Shown: piece after piece, positions 49,795 to 58,793 of the stretch | Position numbering within the stretch: position 1 is the stretch's first letter | How the letters are laid out: the number at the start of each line of letters is the position of its first letter | Source of the DNA: Pseudooceanicola sp. | GTDB lineage: Bacteria > Pseudomonadota > Alphaproteobacteria > Rhodobacterales > Rhodobacteraceae | Length of the DNA: 64,000 nucleotides | NCBI GenBank assembly: GCA_002709085.1 | Contig: PAPR01000037.1 | Coordinates: 85,859-149,858 of the forward strand | Direction: 5' to 3' | Made by a program: the position numbers and the translations under genes | The notes under the pieces: generated by a model | What the model saw: the letters and a program-made list of their open reading frames with translations, nothing else | Databases searched by the model: none | What the model was told of the DNA's origin: nothing

Positions 49795-51828
49795 ATGGAA
49801 AATGCGCCGAACGAAAATTTCGCGACATTGCTCTCACCCATTCAGGCGGGTCAGACACGGGTGCGAAACCGCGTTATCATGGGGTCTATGCACACCAGAC
49901 TTGAGACCGAGCCCGATGGGATCGCCAAGCAGATCGCGTTTTATGCGGAGCGTGCGCGCGGTGAGGCAGCCATTTTGGTGACGGGCGGGTTCTCGCCGAA
50001 CGCTGAGGGCATCTTCGATCCCGAGGGGCCGCGAATCGATGATCTCGAAGCGGCGATGGAGCTGCGTCCGATCTGCGAGGCCGTTCAGGCGGAAGGCAGC
50101 CTGATGTGCGCCCAGCTCCTGCATGCGGGCCGTTATGCAAAAATCGAGAACTGCGTCGCGCCCTCACCGATTCGCTCGCCGATCAATCGTTTCGTCCCCC
50201 GCGAGATGACGGACGAAGATATTCGCCGCACCATTGATGATTTTGCCTCCGCCGCCGCGAACGCAAAGGCCGTGGGTTTCGATGGCGTCGAGATCATGGG
50301 CTCCGAGGGATACCTCATCAACGAGTTCACGGTCCTGCACACCAACAAGCGTGAGGATGACTGGGGCGGCAGTGCCGAAAACAGGCATCGTTTTCCGGTA
50401 GATATTGTGCGCGCCGTACGTGAGCGTTGCGGGCCGGAGTTCCTGATCATCTACCGTATCTCCGCCGCCGATCTGGTCGACAATGGCGCGCCGACAGAGG
50501 AAATAACCGCCCTGGCCCGCAAGATCGAAGCCGCCGGCGCGGACATCTTGAACACCGGGATCGGCTGGCACGAAGCGCGTGTGCCGACGATTGCTTACCA
50601 AGTGCCGCGTGGAGCCTGGCGCAATGCGGCTGCCAACGTAAAAGCAGCGGTGTCCATTCCGGTCGTGGCCTCCAACCGGATCAACACGCCGGAAATGGCC
50701 GAAGAGATTCTGGCCTCGGGTGACGCGGACATGATCTCGATGGCGCGGCCCTTCCTCGCCGATCCTCATTTCGTGCGAAAGGCGCGCGAGGGGTGCGCCG
50801 AAGAGATCAACACCTGTATCGCGTGCAATCAGGCTTGCCTGGATTTCATCTTCTCCGACCTTCCGGTGAGTTGCCTGGTCAATCCCAAGGCCGGGCGTGA
50901 GACAGAGTTTCGTGACACCCCGTCGGAAAATCCAAAGAAGGTCGCCGTTGTAGGTGGCGGCGCTGGTGGCATGGCCGCTGCTGCCGAGGCCGCGCGGCTG
51001 GGCCACGACGTCACCCTGTTCGAAGCCGCCGACAAGCTCGGGGGTCAGTTGAACCTGGCTCGCGCCGCGCCGGGCAAGGACGAATTCGACGAAACCATGC
51101 GCTATTACAGCGGCCAGATGAAGAAGCACGGGGTCGATCTGCGTCTCGCGCATCGAGCCGGCGCAGAGGACCTTGAGGGATATGATCACGTCGTCATAGC
51201 CACTGGTGTGACGCCGCGCGTGCCCGAGCTTCCTGGTATCGATCATCCCAAGGTTGCCACCTACGCCGAGATCCTGTCGGGAGAGCGCGAGGCGGGTGAA
51301 ACTGTCGTTGTGATGGGGGCAGGGGGCATCGGTCACGATGTGGCGGAATTCCTCGTGACCGCACCGGCTGAGGTCCATAACCTCGGGGTTTTCTGCGACA
51401 CTTGGGGCGTCGATCCGAAATTCGCCGTGTCTGGGGCCCTGGCGGGCGATCCACTGGGTCTGAAATCATCGCGTCGCAACGTGGTCATGCTGCAGCGGAA
51501 GAACTCCAAACCCGGTGCCGGGCTCGGTGTCTCCACCGGCTGGATCCTGCGCAATGCCCTGCGCAAACATGGGGTCGAGGCGCTGGGCGGGATTGTCTAT
51601 GACCGGATCGACGACGCGGGCGTGCATATCCTCGTGGACGGCAAGCCAAAGGTTATCGCAGCGGATACCATCGTGCTTTGCACCGGTCAGGAATCAGAGC
51701 GTGATCTGGCTGCGGATCTGGCGACACGCGGTGTTACCGTCACGATGATTGGCGGGGCAAAGGAGGCGGCTGAGCTTGACGCGCTGCGTGCCATTGACGA
51801 GGGGATGCGGTTGGCTCAAAGTCTCTGA
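49795..51828 (+). CDS. fadH: 2,4-dienoyl-CoA reductase, Old-Yellow-Enzyme/iron-sulfur type (FadH-like)
   Basis: 677 aa, full FadH length. Its N-terminal FMN barrel begins with NRVIMGSMHTRLE, a FadH landmark. A 4Fe-4S cluster is made by Cys residues in NTCIACNQACLD and VSCLVNP (near residues 339-355). An FAD-binding GGGAGGMAAAAEAA (near 385) and a second dinucleotide domain (VVMGAGGIGHDVAEF, near 505) follow. It reduces 2,4-dienoyl-CoA to 3-enoyl-CoA with NADPH and so handles double bonds of unsaturated chains. ATG 49795 has AAGGAGG at ideal distance, while ATG 49786 touches it. It is first gene behind operator site 6. It could instead act on a ring enone. Confidence 0.85.
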   Translation: MENAPNENFATLLSPIQAGQTRVRNRVIMGSMHTRLETEPDGIAKQIAFYAERARGEAAILVTGGFSPNAEGIFDPEGPRIDDLEAAMELRPICEAVQAEGSLMCAQLLHAGRYAKIENCVAPSPIRSPINRFVPREMTDEDIRRTIDDFASAAANAKAVGFDGVEIMGSEGYLINEFTVLHTNKREDDWGGSAENRHRFPVDIVRAVRERCGPEFLIIYRISAADLVDNGAPTEEITALARKIEAAGADILNTGIGWHEARVPTIAYQVPRGAWRNAAANVKAAVSIPVVASNRINTPEMAEEILASGDADMISMARPFLADPHFVRKAREGCAEEINTCIACNQACLDFIFSDLPVSCLVNPKAGRETEFRDTPSENPKKVAVVGGGAGGMAAAAEAARLGHDVTLFEAADKLGGQLNLARAAPGKDEFDETMRYYSGQMKKHGVDLRLAHRAGAEDLEGYDHVVIATGVTPRVPELPGIDHPKVATYAEILSGEREAGETVVVMGAGGIGHDVAEFLVTAPAEVHNLGVFCDTWGVDPKFAVSGALAGDPLGLKSSRRNVVMLQRKNSKPGAGLGVSTGWILRNALRKHGVEALGGIVYDRIDDAGVHILVDGKPKVIAADTIVLCTGQESERDLAADLATRGVTVTMIGGAKEAAELDALRAIDEGMRLAQSL

Positions 51829-51855
51829 AAGAACTCCATTTCAGTTGAGGATGTT

Positions 51856-53376
51856 ATGTTACCGGAAGTCATGCGCGCCGGACGCGCCGATCTATACTCC
51901 ATCTTTCGTACCCGTGCGCAGGACTGCGCGGACAGGGTGGCCGTCGAGGACGGGAGCAAGAGCTGGACTTATGGGGAATTGCGAGATCGGGTTGACCGTC
52001 TGGCGGCCGTTTTTCTGGCACGCGGCGTGGCCCCCGGTGATCGGATCGCGATCCTGTCGCGGAACCGGTCGGAATACCTGGAGGTGGAACTGGCCGCTGC
52101 GGGGATAGGCGCGATCGTAGCTTGCCTGAACTGGCGACTCGCATCGGATGAGCTGCGACATTGCAACGATCTGGTCGAGCCGAAACTCGCGGTTGTCGAA
52201 CAAGGCTTCATGGCGGCGTATCGGGACATTTCCGATACGCCCTGCCTCGAAATCGGCGCGGAATTGGAAGCGGCCATTGCCAAAGCCGAAGCCGATCCGC
52301 GCACCGGGACGCTGGTTGATGACCCCGAGGCCGGGCTGACGATCCTTTATACATCGGGAACAACAGGCTTGCCCAAGGGCGCGCTGATCAGTCATCGCGC
52401 GCATATCGCCCGGTCCATGGCATTTGCGGCACAATTGGCGCTTGATCCCGGCGACGGGTTCATCGCCTGGGCGCCGATGTTTCACATGGCCTCAACCGAC
52501 CATACGCTGGCGACGATCCTGCGCGGCGGCACAGTCATTATGGTCGACGGGCTGCAACCCAGCATCATCAACGAGGCGTTATCGCGTCACAAGATCGGCT
52601 GGTTCGTGATGATGCCGGGCGCGTTCGATGCCTTCATCGCGGAGCGTCGCGCCAATCCGCTGCCGCTCAAGGGTATCAAGGTCTGTGGGGCGATGGCCGA
52701 TCTTGTGCCTCCGCATCAGATTGCGGAGCTGACAGAACTGCTCGACGCGCCCTATCTGAATTCCTTTGGGGCGACGGAAACCGGGCTGCCACCGGGGACC
52801 GCCGGTCTGATTGCACCGGGCGTCGTACCGAAGACCTTGTCCAAACGGGTCAGCGCATTCTGCGAAGTTCGCCTGGTCGATCCCGACGACCGTGTGGTCC
52901 CGGACGGAGCGCCGGGTGAGATGGCCGTGCGCGGCCCGACTTTGTTTTCGGGCTATTGGAACGCCGACGACACGAATGCTAAAGACTTTCGCAATGGCTT
53001 TTTCCATATGGGCGATCTGTTCCGGCGCAATCCGGACGGCACCATCGATTTCGTGGACAGGGCCAAATACTTGATCAAGACCGGCGGCGAGAACGTCTAT
53101 CCGGCAGAGATCGAGCGGGTGCTTTTGGCGCATCCGAGTGTGGTTGACGCAGCCGTTGTGCGGGCATTCGATGTGAAATGGGGGGAAAGCCCGGTGGCCT
53201 TTGTCGCATGCGTCGAAGGGGGACCGGACGCTGACGAACTGATGGGCCTCTGCCGTGAGATGCTGGCAGGTTACAAGCGCCCTCGTGAGTTCCGCTTTAT
53301 CGCTTTTGAGGATTTCCCAAGGTCGACCAGCGGAAAGGTCCAGCGGCACCTTCTCGAAGCGCAGCTTGCGGACTGA
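51856..53376 (+). CDS. AMP-dependent acyl-CoA ligase (long-chain fatty acid/4-coumarate type)
   Basis: 506 aa. TSGTTGLPKGALIS is near residue 165, SFGATETGLPPG near 303, FHMGDLFRRNPDG near 388, and the C-terminal IKTGGENVYPAEIERVL with the catalytic Lys region STSGKVQR. Medium-sized class I adenylate-forming ligase. It is co-transcribed with the FadH-like gene (27-bp gap). It is a third intact ligase type in the regulon beside the two FadD15-like and the PaaK-like enzymes, so it may reactivate a released intermediate. About 255 bp without a gene follow, containing only short hairpins. Confidence 0.88.
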   Translation: MLPEVMRAGRADLYSIFRTRAQDCADRVAVEDGSKSWTYGELRDRVDRLAAVFLARGVAPGDRIAILSRNRSEYLEVELAAAGIGAIVACLNWRLASDELRHCNDLVEPKLAVVEQGFMAAYRDISDTPCLEIGAELEAAIAKAEADPRTGTLVDDPEAGLTILYTSGTTGLPKGALISHRAHIARSMAFAAQLALDPGDGFIAWAPMFHMASTDHTLATILRGGTVIMVDGLQPSIINEALSRHKIGWFVMMPGAFDAFIAERRANPLPLKGIKVCGAMADLVPPHQIAELTELLDAPYLNSFGATETGLPPGTAGLIAPGVVPKTLSKRVSAFCEVRLVDPDDRVVPDGAPGEMAVRGPTLFSGYWNADDTNAKDFRNGFFHMGDLFRRNPDGTIDFVDRAKYLIKTGGENVYPAEIERVLLAHPSVVDAAVVRAFDVKWGESPVAFVACVEGGPDADELMGLCREMLAGYKRPREFRFIAFEDFPRSTSGKVQRHLLEAQLAD

Positions 53377-53632
53377 CAGGAGATCCGGCGGGGCCGGGTC
53401 TGATTTGGGCCTTGTCGCCCCCGCCACTGTCAGTCGGCGGTCGCCGTCCATGACGCAGGCATCGCCATCGTTTCCCTCAGCGGGGCGACGAGCCTTTTCT
53501 GCTCGCCGCCCGCACATGAGCGTTTTCAGTCCCGCAAAGGGTCCGGTGTCGCGGATAGCGAAGGGACCTCACCTCGCAGTCAGAAAGCTTTCGCGCTGCG
53601 CCGGCCTCGGATAGAGCGGCGCAGCCACTGGA

Positions 53633-54487
53633 TCACCGGACGAAGGCGCTCTTGTTCTCGGCCACGAAATCCTTGAAGCGGCGCGCCGGGCGTCCCAGCA
53701 CGTCACTCACCGTGGTTTCGATGCCACCGAGGTAGCCCTTGGGCGCGATGGAGGCCAGCTCTACCATGGCCCCGGCGACCTCTTCCTGCATGCCGCCAGA
53801 CATCATGGCCGCCTTGGCGTCATCGGGCGCGAGGGGTGCGGCGGTGATGGATTGTCCGGTCGCCTCTGACAAGGTTGCCGCGACATCTTCGCCGGTCAGG
53901 GCTTCCGGGCCGGTCAAACCATAGCCCTTGCCCTCGTGGCCCGAGCCGGTCAGCGCTTCGGCGGCGACATCGGCGATATCACGGGCATCGATCCAAGCCA
54001 CCGGTCCACCCAGATCGTCGTAGTAAACCCCCTCCTTCGCGATGCTGTCGGCCTGCCACAACAGGTTCTGCATGAAATAGGTCGGCTGCACGAAGGTCCA
54101 GTCCAGCCCGCTTTCCTTGACCAACTCCTGGGTTTCGGAATGCCATTTGCCAAAGGTCAGGCCCGCCTTGGGAGAGGCGCCAAGCCCGGTCGCCAAGACG
54201 ACGTGGCGCACGCCAGCGGCCTTGGCCGCCTCGATCGTGTTGGCCTTCCAGCTGCGCATGTCGAGGTGTGCGGGGGTCACCAGATAGATCTTGTCCGCGC
54301 CGGCGCAGGCCTGTTCCAGCGCTGCGGGATCGGTGAAATTCGCGGCGACCGCTTCGCAGCCCTTCGCCTTGAGGGAGTCGATCTTGGCGGGGTCGCTGGT
54401 CACGGCGCGCACTTTCGCGCCCTTGGCGAGCAGCGCCTCGATGAGCGGTGAGCCGGTGTTTCCGGTGGCTCCGAATACGGTGATCAT
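53633..54487 (-). CDS. NmrA/NAD(P)H-binding atypical SDR
   Basis: 284 aa. The N-terminal dinucleotide motif VFGATGNTGSPLIEALL is diagnostic. KIYLVTPAHLDMR, ATGLGASP and FVQPTYFMQNLL follow, as in NmrA-like quinone oxidoreductase/isoflavone-reductase relatives. It has no YxxxK and its function is unknown (redox sensor or reductase). It overlaps the upstream ligase gene by 4 bp (ATGA), so the two form one unit. That unit shows no operator palindrome upstream, which makes its link to the regulon uncertain. Confidence 0.8.
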   Translation of the reverse strand: MITVFGATGNTGSPLIEALLAKGAKVRAVTSDPAKIDSLKAKGCEAVAANFTDPAALEQACAGADKIYLVTPAHLDMRSWKANTIEAAKAAGVRHVVLATGLGASPKAGLTFGKWHSETQELVKESGLDWTFVQPTYFMQNLLWQADSIAKEGVYYDDLGGPVAWIDARDIADVAAEALTGSGHEGKGYGLTGPEALTGEDVAATLSEATGQSITAAPLAPDDAKAAMMSGGMQEEVAGAMVELASIAPKGYLGGIETTVSDVLGRPARRFKDFVAENKSAFVR

Positions 54488-56421
54488 ATCTGGTCCTTTC
54501 TAAGCGCCGCGATGGGCTTCATGGTTTCGGGATTGCTGACGGATGACAGGTCTCCGGGATCCTCATCCAGGAAGGCCGCGCGCACGATCCGGCGCATTGT
54601 CTTCATGCTGCGCGTCTTGGGCAGTGCCTCGACGAAGTGGATCTCGCGAGGGCGGAAGGGTTTCGAGACGACCTCGCCCACACGATCCTTGAGCTGTTCG
54701 ACGAGCGCGTCATCGGGCGAGACACCCGGTGCGGCCACGCAGACACAGACCACGGCGACGCCTTTGATGTCATCGGGCGCCGCGATGGCGGCGGCGTCCA
54801 GAACTTTGCCAGTTTCGGTCAGGGCCGCCTCGATTTCGGGCGGGCCAATGCGTTTGCCGGCGATATTCAGCGTATCGTCCGAGCGGCCGAGGATGTACCA
54901 GGTCCCGTCCGGATCGCAGCGCACCCAGTCGCCGTGCCGCCAGATGCCCGGAAAGGTCGACCAGTAGGTTTCCAGATACCTTTCGCGGTCGCCCCAGATG
55001 GCCGGGGTCAGACCCATGGGCGGCTGGGTCACGACCAGTTCGCCTACTTCGCCCTGCGGAGCATCGCTGGCATCTTCCCGCAGCACCTTCGCCCCGACAC
55101 CCAGAGATTGCGCGGAAAATCCGCCGGGTTTGATTTCATGGAGCACGGTAGAGGTCAGAATCGCACCGAAAAGCTCGGTTCCACCCGCTATGTTCAGCGG
55201 TACCGCGCGGCGGCGGCAGATATGATCGAGGTGCCAGAGCCAGGCGTCATCGGTCCACGGCTCGCCGGTCGACGCGACAATGCGCAGCTGCGAAAGATCG
55301 TAATCCGGAAGGGGCGCCGGGTCTTGGGTCATGAACTGCCGCACCAGGGTCGGGGCGACGCCGAGATGTGTGACCTTCAGTTCCGAGGCGATCCGCAGCA
55401 GCCTGAACGGATCCGTAGGCATCGAGGGCGCGCCCTCGGCCAGAACCAGCGTCGCACCGGAGAGCAGCACAGACAGAAGCGTGAGCGGCCCCATGACCCA
55501 GCCCATGTCGGTCATCCACAGGTGCCGATCGTCGCGTTTCATGTCGAGGCACAACAGGAAGTCACATGTCGCCTTGGCCTGAACGCCGAGGTGGGTGTGA
55601 ACGACGCCCTTGGGCCGTCCTGTGGTGCCGGAGGTATAGGCGATCAGCAGCGGGGCATCCGCGTCCAGGGGGTGGGCCGGAAATGTCGGATCCGCTTGGC
55701 CGATGGTCTCCTGCCAGTCGAGATCGCGGGTCGGATCGGCCACCGAACCGCCGAAACGTCGCAAGCTGATGAGGGTATGAACAGACGGCACTTCCTCTAG
55801 GGCTTCGGCGAGGGCGGCTTCCATCCAGACCGGCTTGCCCCGGCGTGGCGTGGCGTCCGCCGTCAGCACGGCGACAGCCTTGGCATCGTTGAGCCGGCTG
55901 ATGATGGCGGGCGGGGCAAAGCCCGAGAACAGCGGCACTGCAATAGCCCCCAATCGGGCGATCCCCAGAAATGCGGCTTCGATCTCCGGGATCATCGGCA
56001 GGTAGATACCGACGGCCTGGCCGGGTTTCACGCCGCGTCGGGCGAGGGCCGAGGCGACGCGGGCGGCCTCCGCGCTCAGGTCGGAATAGGTCCAGCTGCG
56101 GCGGCTTTCGTCTTCGCCGACCCAGTCGATCGCGGTCTTGTCGCCGAGACCTTCCGCGATGCGGGCGTCAAGGCAGGTTTCCGTCAGGTTCAAGGCGCCA
56201 TCGACGGCCCATTTGATCGATTCCGGCCCCTCGGAGATATCCCGTAATTGGGTATAGGGTCGGTTAAACTTGATCCCGGCCAGGTCGATGATCCGGTCCC
56301 AGAACCAGTCAGGCTCGGCATTGGCCCGGTTGGCAAGATCTTCGTAACTGTCCGCGCCGCAGTCTTTCAGGAAAGCGGTCAGCGTACTTGATTGTTGAAT
56401 ATCACTGTCTGGCTGAAACAT
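54484..56421 (-). CDS. Acetyl-/acetoacetyl-CoA-synthetase-like ligase
   Basis: 645 aa. An N-terminal ACS-type cap (DSYEDLANRANAEPDWFWD) is followed by RRSWTYSDL and the P-loop YTSGTTGRPKGVVHTHLG near residue 258. WMTDMGWVMGPL is the acetyl-CoA-synthetase family block, with YWSTFPGIWRHGDW and GRSDDTLNIAGKRIGPPEIE further on. It activates a short or medium acid such as acetate, propionate or acetoacetate; acetoacetate or free acetate would be a product of an HMG-CoA-lyase-like step. A terminator separates it from the SDR gene upstream. No promoter or operator site was recognised in the 115-bp gap. Confidence 0.85.
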   Translation of the reverse strand: MFQPDSDIQQSSTLTAFLKDCGADSYEDLANRANAEPDWFWDRIIDLAGIKFNRPYTQLRDISEGPESIKWAVDGALNLTETCLDARIAEGLGDKTAIDWVGEDESRRSWTYSDLSAEAARVASALARRGVKPGQAVGIYLPMIPEIEAAFLGIARLGAIAVPLFSGFAPPAIISRLNDAKAVAVLTADATPRRGKPVWMEAALAEALEEVPSVHTLISLRRFGGSVADPTRDLDWQETIGQADPTFPAHPLDADAPLLIAYTSGTTGRPKGVVHTHLGVQAKATCDFLLCLDMKRDDRHLWMTDMGWVMGPLTLLSVLLSGATLVLAEGAPSMPTDPFRLLRIASELKVTHLGVAPTLVRQFMTQDPAPLPDYDLSQLRIVASTGEPWTDDAWLWHLDHICRRRAVPLNIAGGTELFGAILTSTVLHEIKPGGFSAQSLGVGAKVLREDASDAPQGEVGELVVTQPPMGLTPAIWGDRERYLETYWSTFPGIWRHGDWVRCDPDGTWYILGRSDDTLNIAGKRIGPPEIEAALTETGKVLDAAAIAAPDDIKGVAVVCVCVAAPGVSPDDALVEQLKDRVGEVVSKPFRPREIHFVEALPKTRSMKTMRRIVRAAFLDEDPGDLSSVSNPETMKPIAALRKDQI

Positions 56422-56438
56422 TCTTTAACCTTAATGCC

Positions 56439-56470
56439 AAAAAGGAAAAGGCCGCACCGAAGGCGCGGCC
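56439..56470 (-). terminator. Rho-independent terminator of the BadH-like SDR gene
   Basis: Minus strand: GGCCGCGCC / GGTGCGGCC, a 9-bp stem with one G-T wobble and a TTC loop, followed by TTTTCCTTTTT. It lies 67 bp after the SDR stop. Confidence 0.88.
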
Positions 56471-56536
56471 AGTTGGGGAGGTAACTCTGGACACGGTGTG
56501 TCGGCGGTGACCTGCGAGAGGCACCGCCGACAGGGA

Positions 56537-57298
56537 TCAACCGTGCATCGACAAGCCACCAGAAACCGAAATGACCTGGCCGGTGATGAACCCTGCGTCA
56601 TCCGACGCCAGGAAGCAGATAATTCCGGGATAATCGCTCGGCTGGGCCAGACGTTTCATCGGGATGGCCCGCTTGAGACCTTCCGCGATCTTGGCACCGG
56701 CTTCGCCTTGAGCGACCTGAGCAAAGAGAGGGGTATCTGTCGGGCCAGGCGCGACGGCGTTCAGCTGGATGCCCTTGCGGGCAAGTTCACGGGCCACGGT
56801 CTTGGTAAAGGAGATGATGCCGCCCTTACACGCGGAATAGACCGCCTCACCGGAGGAGCCGACACGACCGGCATCGGAAGCGATGTTGATCACACGACCG
56901 CCACCATTCTTGACCATACCCGGAAGCACGGCATGGTGCATGTTCAGCGGACCGTAAAGGTTGATGTCGATAACTTTCTTCCAAAGCTCTTCATCGCTGT
57001 CCAGGAACGGCTTGATCAGGTCCCATCCGGCATTGTTGACGAGGGCGTCGATCGGTCCCCCGGCTTCGAATGCGGCGACGGCCTTGTCGACCTGGGCGCG
57101 GTCGGTGATGTCCGCCTTGAACGCCTGGCCTTTGCCGCCGGCACCCTGAATAAGCTTCACGGTTTCCTGTGCGGCCTCTTCATTCAGGTCAAAGACTGCG
57201 ACTTCAGCCCCCTCTGCGCCGAAACGCTCGCTGACCGCGCGTCCGATACCGCTGCCGCCACCAGTTACGATGACGCGTTTTCCACTTAAACCTCGCAT
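56537..57298 (-). CDS. SDR resembling 2-hydroxycyclohexanecarboxyl-CoA dehydrogenase (BadH-like)
   Basis: 253 aa classical SDR. VTGGGSGIGRAV is near residue 11, then VAVFDLNEEAA, NNAGWDLIKPF near 89, MHHAVLPGMV, the catalytic YSACKGG near 150, and FITGQVISVSGGLSMHG at the end. The NAGWDxxKPF, MHHAVLPGMV and SVSGGLxM blocks agree with what I recall of BadH, the R. palustris dehydrogenase that makes 2-ketocyclohexanecarboxyl-CoA. That supports an alicyclic intermediate, though relatives act on other 3-hydroxyacyl-CoAs. It is divergent from the TetR gene with operator site 7 between, and is closed by its own terminator. Confidence 0.85.
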   Translation of the reverse strand: MRGLSGKRVIVTGGGSGIGRAVSERFGAEGAEVAVFDLNEEAAQETVKLIQGAGGKGQAFKADITDRAQVDKAVAAFEAGGPIDALVNNAGWDLIKPFLDSDEELWKKVIDINLYGPLNMHHAVLPGMVKNGGGRVINIASDAGRVGSSGEAVYSACKGGIISFTKTVARELARKGIQLNAVAPGPTDTPLFAQVAQGEAGAKIAEGLKRAIPMKRLAQPSDYPGIICFLASDDAGFITGQVISVSGGLSMHG

Positions 57299-57373
57299 GG
57301 GCCAAGCCTCCTCTTTTTGTCAATTTACTCTCGCGCGACGATCAAGAACTTGATTCGACGCGCTTCTCAGCAT

Positions 57374-57401
57374 ATTCTAACTGTTGTTAGATTTATTGCA
57401 A
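57374..57401 (-). promoter_or_regulatory. Candidate promoter of the BadH-like SDR gene
   Basis: Minus strand: TTGCAA (57401-57396), 16-nt spacer, TAGAAT (57379-57374). It overlaps operator site 7. Confidence 0.5.
57376..57391. promoter_or_regulatory. Operator palindrome (site 7), TetR-type, divergent
   Basis: TCTAAC TGTT GTTAGA has perfect arms. It lies between the SDR start (57298, -) and the double TetR gene (57462, +), which would allow autoregulation. Confidence 0.78.
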
Positions 57402-57461
57402 TGCACAGGTTAGAAACAGATAGGTACCCCCACCACTCCGCTGAAACGGCTGGAAGAGGCA

Positions 57462-58775
57462 ATGACGAATACTGAGGACAAGTTGAGCAAGTCGGAAAAG
57501 ACACGCGAGGACATACTCTCTGCTGCGGCTCGGCTGTTCCGGCATGAGGGCTACTATGCCACGACCATGCGCGATATCGCGGAGAAAACCGGGATCGAAG
57601 CCGGAAGCATTTACTATCATTTCGGCTCCAAAGAGATGATTCTGAACGAGGTTCTCGATATCGGCGTTCGGGATCTCTACCGGAGAATCAGCGAGATCGT
57701 CCTTGCTGCGAAAGATAATCCCGAAAATTTCCGCAAATCCTTTGCCTTGCTCATCGAGACGCATCTCACCTATCTTTTGACTGACAGCGATTTCACCTCA
57801 GCAAATATTCGAAACTATCCGATGCTGTCGGATGAGACACGTGCCCCCCACCGTGAGTTGCGAGCAGCCTACGCTCAGGTCTGGAGCGACTTCTTAAGAG
57901 ACGCCAAAGCCTCGGGGTTTCTGAGGAAGGACATATCAATTTCTGCAATCCGGCAGTTCGTCCTGAGCGCGATGAACTGGACCGTTGAGTGGTATGATGT
58001 CGGTCGTTATCCCGTGCATATCCTCGCAGAACGGATGAGCAAACTGATACTCGACGGGATGTGTTCGCTGTGCAGGGCGGATACAGGCGGGCTGATGACG
58101 AGCAATGCCGTGTCCTTTGGACCGACTGAATCGACTGGCAAGGCCGCCAGAACCCGTGCGGAGATTTTGCAAGCCGCGGCACGGGTGTTGCGGGACAATG
58201 GATACAAGGCAGCCACGTTGCGCCAGATTGCGGCCGAAGCGAACATGCAGGCGGGCAGTGTCTATTATCATTTCAAATCGAAGGAAGCGATCGTGGACGA
58301 GGTCCTGGACGCGGGGCTAAGCGATCTGCTGGCGGGTGTCAGCGCGGCGGCCGATCAGTTTCCCGAGCCCTATGATCATCACGCCAGGATTGCGACCGCC
58401 ATCTGGACGCATCTTCATTTCCTCTTCATGGCCAGCGAATTCACCTCTGCCAATATCCGCAGCTACGGGATGCTTCCTAATGAGTTCCGCGAGCGCCACG
58501 GCGAGATCCGGCACGAATACGGCAGGCTCTGGGATCGGATCCTGCGCGAAGCGCAAGAGGACAACGCCATCAGGTCGGACATCAAGATCGTCCCTCTGCG
58601 TCAGGTGATGCTGGGCGCGCTGAACTGGACGGTTGAATGGTTCGATTCGAATAAGGCGGGAACCGACGGGTACCTTTCCCTCGCCGAGTTTTCCGACATG
58701 CTGATCAAACTGCTGCTCGAAGGCATTTGCGACAGGGAAACCGCCACCTACGCGGAGCAGGTAGCGGCGAGTTAA
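57462..58775 (+). CDS. Double TetR/AcrR-family regulator (two complete repressors fused in one chain)
   Basis: 437 aa, about twice the normal ~200-aa TetR length, in one uninterrupted frame. Residues ~20-65 and ~232-278 are two TetR DNA-binding domains (IEAGSIYYHFGSKEMILNEV and MQAGSVYYHFKSKEAIVDEV). Each is followed by its own ligand domain sharing DFTSANIR/EFTSANIR and MNWTVEWYD/LNWTVEWFD. An internal ATG at 58095 (residue 212) marks where a second gene may once have started. The protein is the likely repressor of the TCTAAC-N4-GTTAGA sites, one of which lies in its own promoter region. The inducer is probably an acyl-CoA intermediate, as in KstR2-type regulators. Confidence 0.87.
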   Translation: MTNTEDKLSKSEKTREDILSAAARLFRHEGYYATTMRDIAEKTGIEAGSIYYHFGSKEMILNEVLDIGVRDLYRRISEIVLAAKDNPENFRKSFALLIETHLTYLLTDSDFTSANIRNYPMLSDETRAPHRELRAAYAQVWSDFLRDAKASGFLRKDISISAIRQFVLSAMNWTVEWYDVGRYPVHILAERMSKLILDGMCSLCRADTGGLMTSNAVSFGPTESTGKAARTRAEILQAAARVLRDNGYKAATLRQIAAEANMQAGSVYYHFKSKEAIVDEVLDAGLSDLLAGVSAAADQFPEPYDHHARIATAIWTHLHFLFMASEFTSANIRSYGMLPNEFRERHGEIRHEYGRLWDRILREAQEDNAIRSDIKIVPLRQVMLGALNWTVEWFDSNKAGTDGYLSLAEFSDMLIKLLLEGICDRETATYAEQVAAS

Positions 58776-58793
58776 GCGCGGTTTCTGCGGGGT

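Noticed and set aside
53377..53632. Hairpins between the convergent ligase and NmrA-like genes (stems near 53483-53511 and 53595-53625)
   Set aside because: One has a mismatch and neither has a U-tract, so I could not call a terminator. No gene is visible in this gap.
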